A stretch of 33,486 nucleotides of DNA from Actinomycetes bacterium. Its GTDB lineage: Bacteria > Actinomycetota > Acidimicrobiia > Acidimicrobiales > Acidimicrobiaceae. Position 1 is the first letter of the stretch. Every line of letters starts with the position of its first letter. The notes beneath the pieces were generated by a model. The model made no database searches. It was not told where the DNA came from and worked only from the letters and a program-made list of their open reading frames with translations. Positions 8,887 to 15,383 of this stretch are shown in pieces. The stretch is from contig JAJZLQ010000127.1 in NCBI GenBank assembly GCA_021850605.1, forward strand, positions 1 through 33,486, read 5' to 3'. A program made the translations under genes and the position numbers.

Positions 8887-8914
8887 TATAGTAGAAACTA
8901 GAAATAATATCTAG
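8880..8914 (+). promoter_or_regulatory. Putative promoter with embedded inverted-repeat operator
   Basis: An AT-rich island lies 26-60 bases before the hemerythrin start. TTGTTT at 8880-8885 and AATAAT at 8903-8908 are separated by 17 bases and could be -35 and -10. Between them sits TATAGT-AGAA-ACTAGA (8887-8902), a one-mismatch inverted repeat. A second repeat, CTAGA-N7-TCTAG, overlaps it at 8898-8914. The 15-mer TAGTAGAAACTAGAA recurs exactly at 12673-12687. A perfect 5-6 bp half-site pair with a 4-bp gap has the geometry of CRP/FNR-type sites, but the bases are not the FNR consensus, so the regulator is unknown. Confidence 0.55.
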
Positions 8915-8939
8915 AGGAATCGAATCGAAGGAGCAAGAG

Positions 8940-9887
8940 ATGATGACAAGCGCCCAGGCGTTGGAGGCGATGCTGGGGCACCACGCCGCCTTGGAGGAAG
9001 GTGTGTCGCGGCGAGTGGCGACGATTGAGGCGGGGGGCGACGGAGCATCCATGGCTGAGCTTCTCTCCTACATGGCGAGCGAAGTGTTGCCGCACGCTAT
9101 CGCTGAGGAGCAAACCATTTACAAGGTGGCGGCCCAGAGGGAGAATCTCGCTGCGACGATCGAAGGCATGGTGGAAGAGCACCGTCAGCTCTCGGCTCAC
9201 CTGGACCGCCTTGCAACGGCCGACGAGCGATCAGCAATAACCGAAGCCAAGGCGATCGAGGTTCTCTTCAGGGATCACGTCGCAAAGGAAAACGAACGGA
9301 TTTTGCCGGTGTTGGCAGCGGATGCCGGTGTCAACCTGGGGACGTTGCTGGAAACGATGCACTCCGCGCTGGAAGCCGCATCACTGGGTGATGGAGAACC
9401 CGTGGCCGCTGCTCCCGCCGACACCGAGGGGGCTTTGCTTCGACTGGTGTTGGACGGGGCCTTCGCACTCGCGGCCGCGGGTGAAGGTGATCGTGCGTGC
9501 AGGCTGGCCGCCGAGGCGTGGACCCTGGTCAGGGTTGGGCGGCCCGACCTCGGAGTGCACGTTACCGCGGCCATGCACAAGCTGGTGCGTTCGGTGACTG
9601 CGGAGCCGGTGAAGCTCACTTCCGGCCCGGCGCATTCGGAGGCAACCGGGGACTCAATCCTCGATGTGCGCAAGCTTGCTCCGGCCCAGCGCCACGAGAC
9701 GATATTTGCGACCTACGCGGCGCTCAAGCCCGGCGCAGGCTTCGTACTGGTGAACGACCACGATCCCAAGCCGCTGCGCTATCAGTTCGAGGCGGAGCAC
9801 TCCGGTGAGTTCACCTGGGACGTTATCGAGGCCGGCCCCACCGTATGGAGGATTCGAGTCGGGCGCTCGTTCCCGGCGGCCGGCTAG
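8940..9887 (+). CDS. Hemerythrin-like domain protein with C-terminal DUF2249 domain
   Basis: The 315-residue cytoplasmic protein has three parts. Residues about 5-125 form a hemerythrin-type four-helix bundle with candidate di-iron ligands HHAALEE (14-19), LPHAIAEE (52-56), EEHRQLSAH (81-87) and FRDHVAKENE (about 113). Residues about 145-235 are an Ala-rich helical linker domain I do not recognise. Residues about 238-312 are a DUF2249 domain, a TusA-like fold, with LDVRKLAPAQRHETIF and VNDHDPKPLRYQF. AAGGAG lies seven bases before the ATG. Hemerythrin/DUF2249 proteins often neighbour denitrification or nitrate genes, and roles in binding O2 or NO or repairing iron centres are proposed. Here that role is inferred from the nar operon 5.5 kb downstream and the shared promoter element. 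Confidence 0.85.
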   Translation: MMTSAQALEAMLGHHAALEEGVSRRVATIEAGGDGASMAELLSYMASEVLPHAIAEEQTIYKVAAQRENLAATIEGMVEEHRQLSAHLDRLATADERSAITEAKAIEVLFRDHVAKENERILPVLAADAGVNLGTLLETMHSALEAASLGDGEPVAAAPADTEGALLRLVLDGAFALAAAGEGDRACRLAAEAWTLVRVGRPDLGVHVTAAMHKLVRSVTAEPVKLTSGPAHSEATGDSILDVRKLAPAQRHETIFATYAALKPGAGFVLVNDHDPKPLRYQFEAEHSGEFTWDVIEAGPTVWRIRVGRSFPAAG

Positions 9888-10998
9888 GTCGGGATGCCCA
9901 GCTTTCCTTTCCGGCGGAAAGTGGCAGATACCAGCACTGCCGGGCCAGGGTTGGTCCGGTAGTCGCACTTGATCGGCCTTATCCCGACGCTCTCGACTTT
10001 GCCCGGCGGTTACGTTTCCAATTGGACTGGCTCATCCCGGCCTGCGCGGACGCTGCGCCTGGTTGAAACGGAAAGGCCCCGGGCCCGGACGTCCGTGATG
10101 GCGTCGTCGAACACGTCTGCAAGATGTGGGAACCGGGGCCGGCGTGCTTTACGACAGCCGACGGGTCCCTGCCGCTAGGGGGCCGGCGGCATCCGTCACT
10201 CTCGAGGAGAAATGTTCTCCGGAGCCACCCGTTGCCGGGTGGCGGTGACGGTCCTATGCTGCCCGCCCCCCGGGGTGACCGGCGGCGCCGGTTCCTGCCC
10301 CAGTGGAGTTAGCCGGCGCCGGTGGCTACTACACGAGGCGAGGGGAGCCGGGCCGGCTTTTGCTTTCCTGAATCGTGAGCACGTCGTTGACGACGGCTAC
10401 CACCTCGCGGCCAGGACGAGACTAGCCCTCCTATGGGGTGCTCTTGTGGTCGAACTGGTGGTTCAGTACGCGCGGCGAAGATCGTGGATCGCCCGGTTGA
10501 GATGGGTCTTTCCCGGTTAATGGCCAGAGTCACTGGCTAAGGCGGCCTTGCCTGTCACACCGTGGGCTCCTGACCACCTCGGCCTCGGGACGCTTGGCCA
10601 GGCCGGTGGTCCGCCAATCCAGCCCAGGCGATCCCGGTATTCCGGCAGCCGGGTACCCGTCGATCCGGGGCCGGGCGGGCTGCTCGGCGAATGACACCCG
10701 TGAGTAGATGGCTATGCCGCCGGTAACCAAAGCCGGATCGTCCACCGGGATCATGCCGGTGGCGCGCTGGCGGCCTACCCATTCGAACTTCGCCCCCTCA
10801 GCTGGCTTTACCTGCCCGCCTTGGCCAGATGCCAGGACGCTTGCACTCGGCCGAGACGTGGCGACTCGTTCTGGGGAACAGTTCGTACCCTTTTAGTGCC
10901 TATCGGGCTGCGATATGGTGCTGCGGGAGCGGGGGCTCAGTCCCGGCGCCTCTTTTCGAGTTGCGCCTGTTAGGCCAGCACCTATATGCCGTACTTGA
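9888..10998. other. 1.1-kb spacer without confident genes
   Basis: The region separates the convergent hemerythrin and NnrS-like genes. It contains dense inverted repeats near 10206-10330 and a minus-strand frame (about 10530-10880) that reads somewhat protein-like but matches no family I know. Other ORFs look like shadow frames. No RNA gene could be identified. Confidence 0.4.
10206..10243. repeat. Two tandem perfect hairpins
   Basis: GGAGAA-ATG-TTCTCC (10206-10220) is followed three bases later by GCCACCCG-TTGC-CGGGTGGC (10224-10243). Both stems are perfect. Further GC-rich self-complementary blocks (GGCGCCGG and CCGGCGCC) follow to about 10330. No T-run follows, so a classical intrinsic terminator is not supported. 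A structured RNA or a bidirectional transcription end between the convergent genes is possible. Confidence 0.4.
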
Positions 10999-12372
10999 CT
11001 AGTAGTTATGCCCGACTGGCGCGACCGCGGACGCGGTCTGCGGGCCCGGGTGACGCAGGATGCGCAGCGGTATCGCCACCAGATCAGTACCGACGATGAC
11101 TGCCGTAGCCGCGAATAGGAAGCCTGCGGTCCCGATCGTGGTTGGGTTGCCGAATCCGAGCCCAAGGCAAAGTGCGACCATGCCGACGGTGACGGCCGCA
11201 TAACTGACCGCCGCCCAAGTGTGGTTGTAAAGGTCGGCGAACATGAGGGGCTTCCCGGTGGGCCCCGTGGCGATGCCCCGGGAGCGCAGCACCGACCAGA
11301 CGATGAAGGGAACCACCTTGTAGGAGTGGCCGACCAGAGCGACCAAGACCCAGCCGCCAAAGGCGGCCATCGCCGCGGCTGCGAGGGCGACGCCCGTATG
11401 GTAGTGGTACGGCATTGTCCAGACGGCGGCAATGGCCAGGCCGGTGCCGGCTGGCAGGAAAGCCGCCGAAGTCAGCACGAAGGCCAGGTGCAGGTCCGCC
11501 TGGCGGCGACGATGGCGAACGTGAGCGACCAGGGAGGCGAGGTGGGCCCCAAGGCCGCAGGCGATGAGCACCGCGCCAGGCCAGGCCAGGAGGCCCACGC
11601 TGTAGGCGAGCCCCGGGGCGGACAGCGCAACACCCAATGAGATACCCCATACCGCGAGGCCACGCGAGCGGCGGCGTCCAGGCAAGTGGGAGAGCATGAA
11701 CATCGGCCAGAGCTTTTCGGCAACCCCGACGTAGGTCATCCCCAGCCAACCAAAGAGCCCGAGTACTCCCATGGCCAGATCGACATGCCCGGAGAAACTG
11801 AACCAGTTACCCTGGCGGTTGCCGACGAAGAGGACACCCAGGAAGCCGGTGGCAACCGCCCCCGCCATCGCGATACGCAGGGCGGCAACCGGAGCGCCTT
11901 TGCCTTTCACGGCGAGTGCAGGCGCGAGATTGACGACCAGCAGCACCACGGCCACCCCGATCAACGCCCCGGCAATGGCGGTCACAGTCACCTGCTCGGT
12001 GGCGACACCGAGCGGAAGAGCCCAGGATGCCGGCAGGAAGAAGGCGAAGGTCAGGCGCCCAAGAAGGGACGACCGCAGTGGCCTGCCGGTGATGACCGGG
12101 GTGAACTGGTGTGCCGCTCCTAGCACCGCCATTGCCAGGGTGGCCAATACTCCGAAGTGGACCGCGGCAACCACCGGGTCCGCACCGGGAGACGTGGCTG
12201 CCGCGCCGCGCGCCCAAATCCAGGTGACGCCGGTGGCGAGAAGCCCCAAGGGGGCGGCGGCAAGAAAGGCCAGTGGGATCGAAGGTGGTGGCACCGTTCC
12301 TGGCAGTCCGGGCGGGCGCCCTTTCCAGACCCCGGGTAGGTCGGGCTGGTTCCTCGTTGCTTCAGTCGCCAT
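10999..12372 (-). CDS. Polytopic membrane protein, haem-copper oxidase subunit I / NnrS-like
   Basis: The 457-residue protein has about 12 hydrophobic segments. Several carry conserved-looking histidines inside or at the ends of helices: VHFGVL, GAAHQFTPVITGRPL, SGHVDLAMGVLGLFGWLGMTYVG, MLSHLPG, YHYHTGVALA and LVGHSYKVVPFIVW. Such intramembrane His patterns occur in NnrS and in haem-copper oxidase subunit-I-like proteins, linked to nitric oxide or denitrification stress. The full set of six canonical oxidase ligands cannot be assigned by eye, so catalysis is not claimed. The ATG at 12372 has GAGG six bases upstream. Its promoter is probably the left half of the palindrome at 12661-12696, giving a leader of about 290 bases. 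Function is inferred from family style and the nar-region context. Confidence 0.65.
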   Translation of the reverse strand: MATEATRNQPDLPGVWKGRPPGLPGTVPPPSIPLAFLAAAPLGLLATGVTWIWARGAAATSPGADPVVAAVHFGVLATLAMAVLGAAHQFTPVITGRPLRSSLLGRLTFAFFLPASWALPLGVATEQVTVTAIAGALIGVAVVLLVVNLAPALAVKGKGAPVAALRIAMAGAVATGFLGVLFVGNRQGNWFSFSGHVDLAMGVLGLFGWLGMTYVGVAEKLWPMFMLSHLPGRRRSRGLAVWGISLGVALSAPGLAYSVGLLAWPGAVLIACGLGAHLASLVAHVRHRRRQADLHLAFVLTSAAFLPAGTGLAIAAVWTMPYHYHTGVALAAAAMAAFGGWVLVALVGHSYKVVPFIVWSVLRSRGIATGPTGKPLMFADLYNHTWAAVSYAAVTVGMVALCLGLGFGNPTTIGTAGFLFAATAVIVGTDLVAIPLRILRHPGPQTASAVAPVGHNY

Positions 12373-13055
12373 GGTTGCCTCGCTTGAAATGGAGTGGAGT
12401 TAATGCCTGCGCCTCAGGTCGCGGTGCCATCGTCATCGTCGAAGCCCCTTGTCGGGAATCTTGGCGGTTGCCGACTCGGCCAACGATGCTCGTGGCGACC
12501 CTCCGGTGGTGGGCATGCTCAACCGCGGCTACAAAACGGTGGCGCAAGTCCCTCACGGCTTTTCACTCTTTTCCCTGCTGGGCCGGATCATTCACGGCTG
12601 GTGGACATTTCTGGTCAGATCCTTCATCGGCCGCCCGATTTCGGCTTCCAGCTCGTAACTGGATAATATCTCTAGTAGAAACTAGAATAATAATCCCCAG
12701 GGCGGCTGGCAAGTGTGCTGGGAGCGAAATGCCCGGAGTCTCCGACGGCGAGACCGAGGACCGGTATTCCAGAGGTCGGATGCCCCCGCTTGGCGGTCGG
12801 CGAGGAGAGGGCGTCTTTTGTTCGCCGGGCGAAGGTGCCCCTCGGTCGCCGCTCTATCGAGATGGGGCCGCCGAGCGTGACGGTGCACCCACCGAGGGTC
12901 CGACAATGGGAGCGACGGCGCGGAATCCTCCGTCCCCGGGCAGCGATTCGTGGCGCTATGGCAAAGGTGATGATAAATTCTAGCCTGGAGCAGAAAAAAG
13001 CTTTGAAGGTGGCGGCCGCATGGAAGGCGGCTTGCCAATGACTGAGGAGGTGTTG
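12373..13055. other. Divergent intergenic region
   Basis: The 680 bases between the NnrS-like gene (leftward) and the DUF2249 operon (rightward) hold the symmetric operator at 12661-12696. A further half-element lies at about 12969-12983, where CAGGCTAGAA on the minus strand matches the narG upstream region over 10 bases. Small ORFs at 12394-12666, 12449-12658 and 12715-13041 show no recognisable domain or good ribosome-binding site. Confidence 0.45.
12661..12696. promoter_or_regulatory. 36-bp imperfect palindrome, putative divergent operator/promoter
   Basis: The core is a perfect inverted repeat, TCTAGT-AGAA-ACTAGA (12671-12686). The symmetry extends outward to GGAT at 12661 and ATCC at 12696, with 12 of 16 positions per arm matching. 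The rightward arm reads CTAGAATAATAATCC and the leftward arm, on the minus strand, reads CTAGAGATATTATCC. Both fit CTAGAR-N5-ATCY, and each contains an AT-rich -10-like stretch. It shares the exact 15-mer TAGTAGAAACTAGAA with the hemerythrin promoter. It is the only AT-rich island in this spacer and could drive the NnrS-like gene leftward and the DUF2249 operon rightward. Confidence 0.6.
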
Positions 13056-13277
13056 ATGGCGACGGTCGACGCGCGGCCCATCATTGCGGGGGGCGGAGAG
13101 CCCTTTGATGCCATCATGGCGGCGGTGAGCTCTCTCGAGGACGGCGAGGATCTCGTGATCCTGGCACCGTTCGAGCCCGTTCCGCTAGAAGGAGTTCTTT
13201 CCTCCCAGGGCTTCACCTACGAGGCCGCAGACCTTGGCGGTGGGGACTGGCAGGTCACCTTCCGGCGGCAGCCATGA
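13056..13277 (+). CDS. DUF2249 domain protein (TusA-like fold)
   Basis: A single small domain with the DUF2249 pattern: an N-terminal strand (ATVDARPII), GEPFDAIMAAVSSLEDGEDLVILAPFEPVPLEGVLSSQG, and a terminal GDWQVTFRR. I chose the ATG at 13056 because GAGGAGG lies five bases upstream, giving 73 residues. The ORF-track start at 13020 and the ATG at 13038 lack a comparable site. It overlaps the next gene by an ATGA junction, so the two are co-translated. The family fold is TusA-like, but the TusA catalytic Cys-Pro is absent, so sulfur transfer is not supported. It resembles the last domain of the hemerythrin protein at 8940. Confidence 0.8.
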   Translation: MATVDARPIIAGGGEPFDAIMAAVSSLEDGEDLVILAPFEPVPLEGVLSSQGFTYEAADLGGGDWQVTFRRQP

Positions 13278-13648
13278 CCGGCTCGGGCAACCGTGCGGAG
13301 TCGGGGTCAATCGCAGACGATCTCTTCAAACTCCGCGCCGGCGATGCCATAGAGGCTGCGAGGGATGCCCTGGGTGGCGTATACGACCCTGAGCTCGGCC
13401 TTGACCTCGTTTCGCTCGGGTTGGTCTACGACGTTCGCGAAGAGGACGGACGCCTGGTGGTGGAGATGACGCTCACGACAGTAGGCTGCCCCGCTTCGGA
13501 GAGTCTCCCGGATATGGCCACCGCTGCGGTCGAGGAGGCTCTTGGCGGCGCGGTCGCAGTGGAAGTCCGTGTTGTCTGGGATCCACCTTGGGACCCGTCC
13601 ATGCTCAGCGAGACGGCGGCAACGGCGCTGGGCTTCCGGATCCGCTGA
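13274..13648 (+). CDS. MIP18/DUF59-family (SufT/PaaD-like) Fe-S maturation protein
   Basis: The 124-residue protein has the DUF59 core: AARDALGGVYDPELGLDLVSLGLVYDV near residue 30, MTLTTVGCPASESLPDMATAAVEEAL near 72, and VRVVWDPPWDPSMLSE near 100. Asp-Pro-Glu, the Cys in TVGCP and WDPPW are family hallmarks. Members help assemble or repair iron-sulfur clusters or metal centres (SufT, PaaD, MIP18). It overlaps the DUF2249 gene upstream and lies 14 bases before the DUF488 gene. Beside a nitrate reductase with several Fe-S clusters, and near NO-related genes, a role in cluster maturation or repair is likely but inferred. Confidence 0.85.
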   Translation: MTGSGNRAESGSIADDLFKLRAGDAIEAARDALGGVYDPELGLDLVSLGLVYDVREEDGRLVVEMTLTTVGCPASESLPDMATAAVEEALGGAVAVEVRVVWDPPWDPSMLSETAATALGFRIR

Positions 13649-13662
13649 CCCGGGGCGGAGCC

Positions 13663-14028
13663 GTGTTCCCGATCCTGGTCGCCAGGGTCTACGACTTGCC
13701 CACGCAGCGAGGCTCTGAACATCGCGTTCTGGTGGACCGCTTGTGGCCCCGAGGATTCAAGAAGGACGCGCTTGCCCTTGATGGATGGGCCAAGGACGCA
13801 GCTCCGAGTACGGCGCTGCGCAAGTGGTACGGGCACGACCCCGCGCGTTTCGAGGAGTTTGTAGGCCTCTACCTGGCCGAGCTGGCGACCGAGCCGGCGC
13901 TGTCCGCCGTCGCCGAGCTGCAGGAAATGGCCAGAGAGCGGACGTTGATTCTGCTTACGGCTACAAGAGACCCGGAGCATTCTCATGCGCAGGTCTTGCG
14001 TGGCGTAGTGGCCCAAGGCCATGGTTGA
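13663..14028 (+). CDS. DUF488 family protein (YeaO-like)
   Basis: The family signature is clear: VYDLPTQRGSEHRVLVDRLWPRGFKKDALALDGWAKDAAPSTALRKWYGHDPARFEEF, then an LILLTATRDPEHSHA segment near the C-terminus. The GTG at 13663, preceded by GGAG-like bases, gives 121 residues in line with the family. The upstream extension in the ORF track (from 13588) overlaps the SufT-like gene and is not family-like. DUF488 proteins have no settled biochemical role. The last of the three-gene operon, it probably shares the promoter near 12680. Confidence 0.8.
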   Translation: MFPILVARVYDLPTQRGSEHRVLVDRLWPRGFKKDALALDGWAKDAAPSTALRKWYGHDPARFEEFVGLYLAELATEPALSAVAELQEMARERTLILLTATRDPEHSHAQVLRGVVAQGHG

Positions 14029-14155
14029 GGAGTCCTCCGACCCTCCAGCCGACGCTAACGACGGGTCGGGAAAGGCTCGAACGGCGAACGCACCCGCCAC
14101 GGGTGTTACCCTTGGTTCGCCTTGCGTTTGCTGTGCGCCATCCGGACTCCATTCC

Positions 14156-14806
14156 CTATTTGCGGCGTAGTGCCAGGAGGCAGCCGGCATCGCCGGGATC
14201 CTTGGCCACCAGCTCCTCTACCTCCAGGCCCCCTAGTCCCTCGGCGAGGCCCTCCACTAGCCCTAGGTGCAACTGGCAGACGGTTCCGGGATCGGAGCGC
14301 GCAACCTCTGCGAAAGGGCATCGGCCGAGGATGAACTCCAAGCGGCCATTCCGATCCTCCAGGGTGGGACGGAATCCCCGCCTGAGCATCTCCGCCTCGA
14401 GGAGCACTGTGGGATCGGTTTCCGGGCTGCCGATTTCGGCCGCCCGGCGTAGCCCTTCCTCCCGCCCTGCAAGGCGCGGCTCCTCCCGATTGCGAAGGGC
14501 GGTAGCCAGCAGGTTGGCCAGCCAGGGGTACGCACCTGGTGATCCCCAATGGTCCCGGACCTCGGGGTGAAGGCGATAAAGTAGCCTGGGCCGACCCGGC
14601 CGGTCGCGTTCCTCGCGTTCCTCGACTACCAGGCTTGCATCCTTGAGGACCGCGAGGTGCTGGCGTACGGCGTTGTGGTTGAGCCGTGTGTACTCCGTCA
14701 ATTCGGCCACGGTGACCGCGGAATCGCGGTCCGCGATGTACTGGAAGATTCGGTGGCGAGTCGGGTCGCCTAGCGCCCGGGCTTCTTGCTGCAGCGTATC
14801 GTTCAC
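14156..14806 (-). CDS. ArsR/SufR-like winged-helix regulator with C-terminal cysteine motif
   Basis: I start at GTG 14806, with AGGGAG about eight bases upstream. This gives 216 residues rather than the 296-residue ORF, whose first 80 residues are low-complexity. The N-terminal winged helix (residues about 1-75) reads ARALGDPTRHRIFQYI, TVAELTEYTRLNHNAVRQHLAVLKDASLV and GRPRLLYRL, as in ArsR/SufR regulators. The C-terminal part has CPFAEVARSDPGTVC, then QLHLG and a final GDAGCLL. This Cys-x13-Cys...Cys layout resembles the Fe-S ligand region of SufR-type regulators. It is divergent from narG, with a perfect palindrome in the shared spacer. A role as an Fe-S, redox or NO sensor controlling nar is inferred. 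Confidence 0.82.
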   Translation of the reverse strand: MNDTLQQEARALGDPTRHRIFQYIADRDSAVTVAELTEYTRLNHNAVRQHLAVLKDASLVVEEREERDRPGRPRLLYRLHPEVRDHWGSPGAYPWLANLLATALRNREEPRLAGREEGLRRAAEIGSPETDPTVLLEAEMLRRGFRPTLEDRNGRLEFILGRCPFAEVARSDPGTVCQLHLGLVEGLAEGLGGLEVEELVAKDPGDAGCLLALRRK

Positions 14807-15065
14807 GTCACGATCTCCCTGAAGGTTGAGTATAGGTACGCCCGATCCTCGCGGCCCTTTTGGGCGGATCTCCTTGTGAGGTGGGGTGAGTTGTTCGCCC
14901 GCGTGCACCGGTCGCCGGTACCGCGCCTTCCGTCGGCAACTCGACGGAGCTGCGCCGCCAGGCACGCCGGTCGGCCCGTCCGGAGCACTTGGGCGATGAC
15001 AGAGGGCCGGGGGGTTCGGGCTCCTCAGTGCCTCCGAGGGGATCAATTACGCTACGCCTCCGGCC

Positions 15066-15093
15066 TTGTCGAACCATCGACGTGCGATAGGAT
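15066..15093 (+). promoter_or_regulatory. Possible promoter upstream of nar operon
   Basis: TTGTCG (15066-15071) and TAGGAT (15088-15093) are separated by 16 bases, and the palindrome follows 17 bases later, around the expected transcription start. The boxes are plausible for a high-GC sigma-70-type promoter, but I have no transcript evidence. Confidence 0.35.
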
Positions 15094-15110
15094 CGAGACA
15101 ACTCTTTGAA

Positions 15111-15129
15111 GTGCAACCGCGGGTTGCAC
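15111..15129. promoter_or_regulatory. Perfect 19-bp palindrome, putative repressor operator
   Basis: GTGCAACC-GCG-GGTTGCAC has 8-bp perfect arms and a 3-bp centre. It lies in the spacer between the divergent Fe-S-type regulator and narG, the classic place for an autoregulatory operator. A dimeric winged-helix protein could bind it. The alternative, a transcription-terminating hairpin, is less likely because no T-run follows. Confidence 0.6.
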
Positions 15130-15293
15130 GAGATTTGATAACTCACTGCCTGCCCCAGCGCCCTCGGCGCTCGCCATATGTTCGGGGCCGTCTGGAATGC
15201 GGCTCGACTATGCCGTGCGTTGGCTGCGACAACGCCAGAAGCTCCGGCTGTTTGGAAATGACGCACTTTGGGCCTGATTCTCACTGCCGCCAT

Positions 15294-15333
15294 TGAATAT
15301 AGTAATTGCAGCGCAGGCTAGAAATATGATCCA
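15294..15333 (+). promoter_or_regulatory. AT-rich element upstream of narG sharing CTAGAA-N5-ATC
   Basis: CTAGAAATATGATCC (15319-15333) fits the same 15-bp pattern as the sites at 8898 and 12682, and contains TATGAT (15326-15331), a good -10. A TATAGTA half at 15299-15305 also matches the hemerythrin site, but the gap to CTAGAA is 13 bases instead of 4, nearly one helical turn longer. No good -35 is present, which would fit an activated promoter. The element ends 50 bases before the narG ATG. Confidence 0.45.
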
Positions 15334-15383
15334 ATTGGTATTTAGGCTGCGCAGCTGGAACCTAAAAGCAAAGGATCGGCCAA

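Larger units (their letters stand above)
14807..15383. other. Divergent regulator-narG intergenic region
   Basis: The 577 bases contain the palindrome at 15111-15129, a possible promoter before it and the AT-rich element at 15294-15333. The ORFs here (for example 14786-15109 plus and 15066-15296 plus) show no domain. The narG leader is long if transcription begins near the palindrome, and about 40-50 bases if it begins at the second element. Confidence 0.5.

Noticed and set aside
10530-10880. Minus-strand frame with protein-like text (KFEWVGRQRATG, IPVDDPALVTGGIAIYSRV)
   Set aside because: No start with a ribosome-binding site, no family recognised and no supporting neighbour. It may be a gene relic, but I cannot support a call. 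A profile search of this frame would decide.
12449-12658. Small plus ORF (69 aa) with a hydrophobic stretch between the NnrS-like gene and the palindrome
   Set aside because: No ribosome-binding site or homologous family seen. It lies upstream of the probable promoter and is likely chance.
14807-15046. N-terminal 80-residue extension of the regulator ORF
   Set aside because: Low-complexity Pro/Arg-rich text, while GTG 14806 has a good ribosome-binding site and begins exactly at the winged-helix domain.
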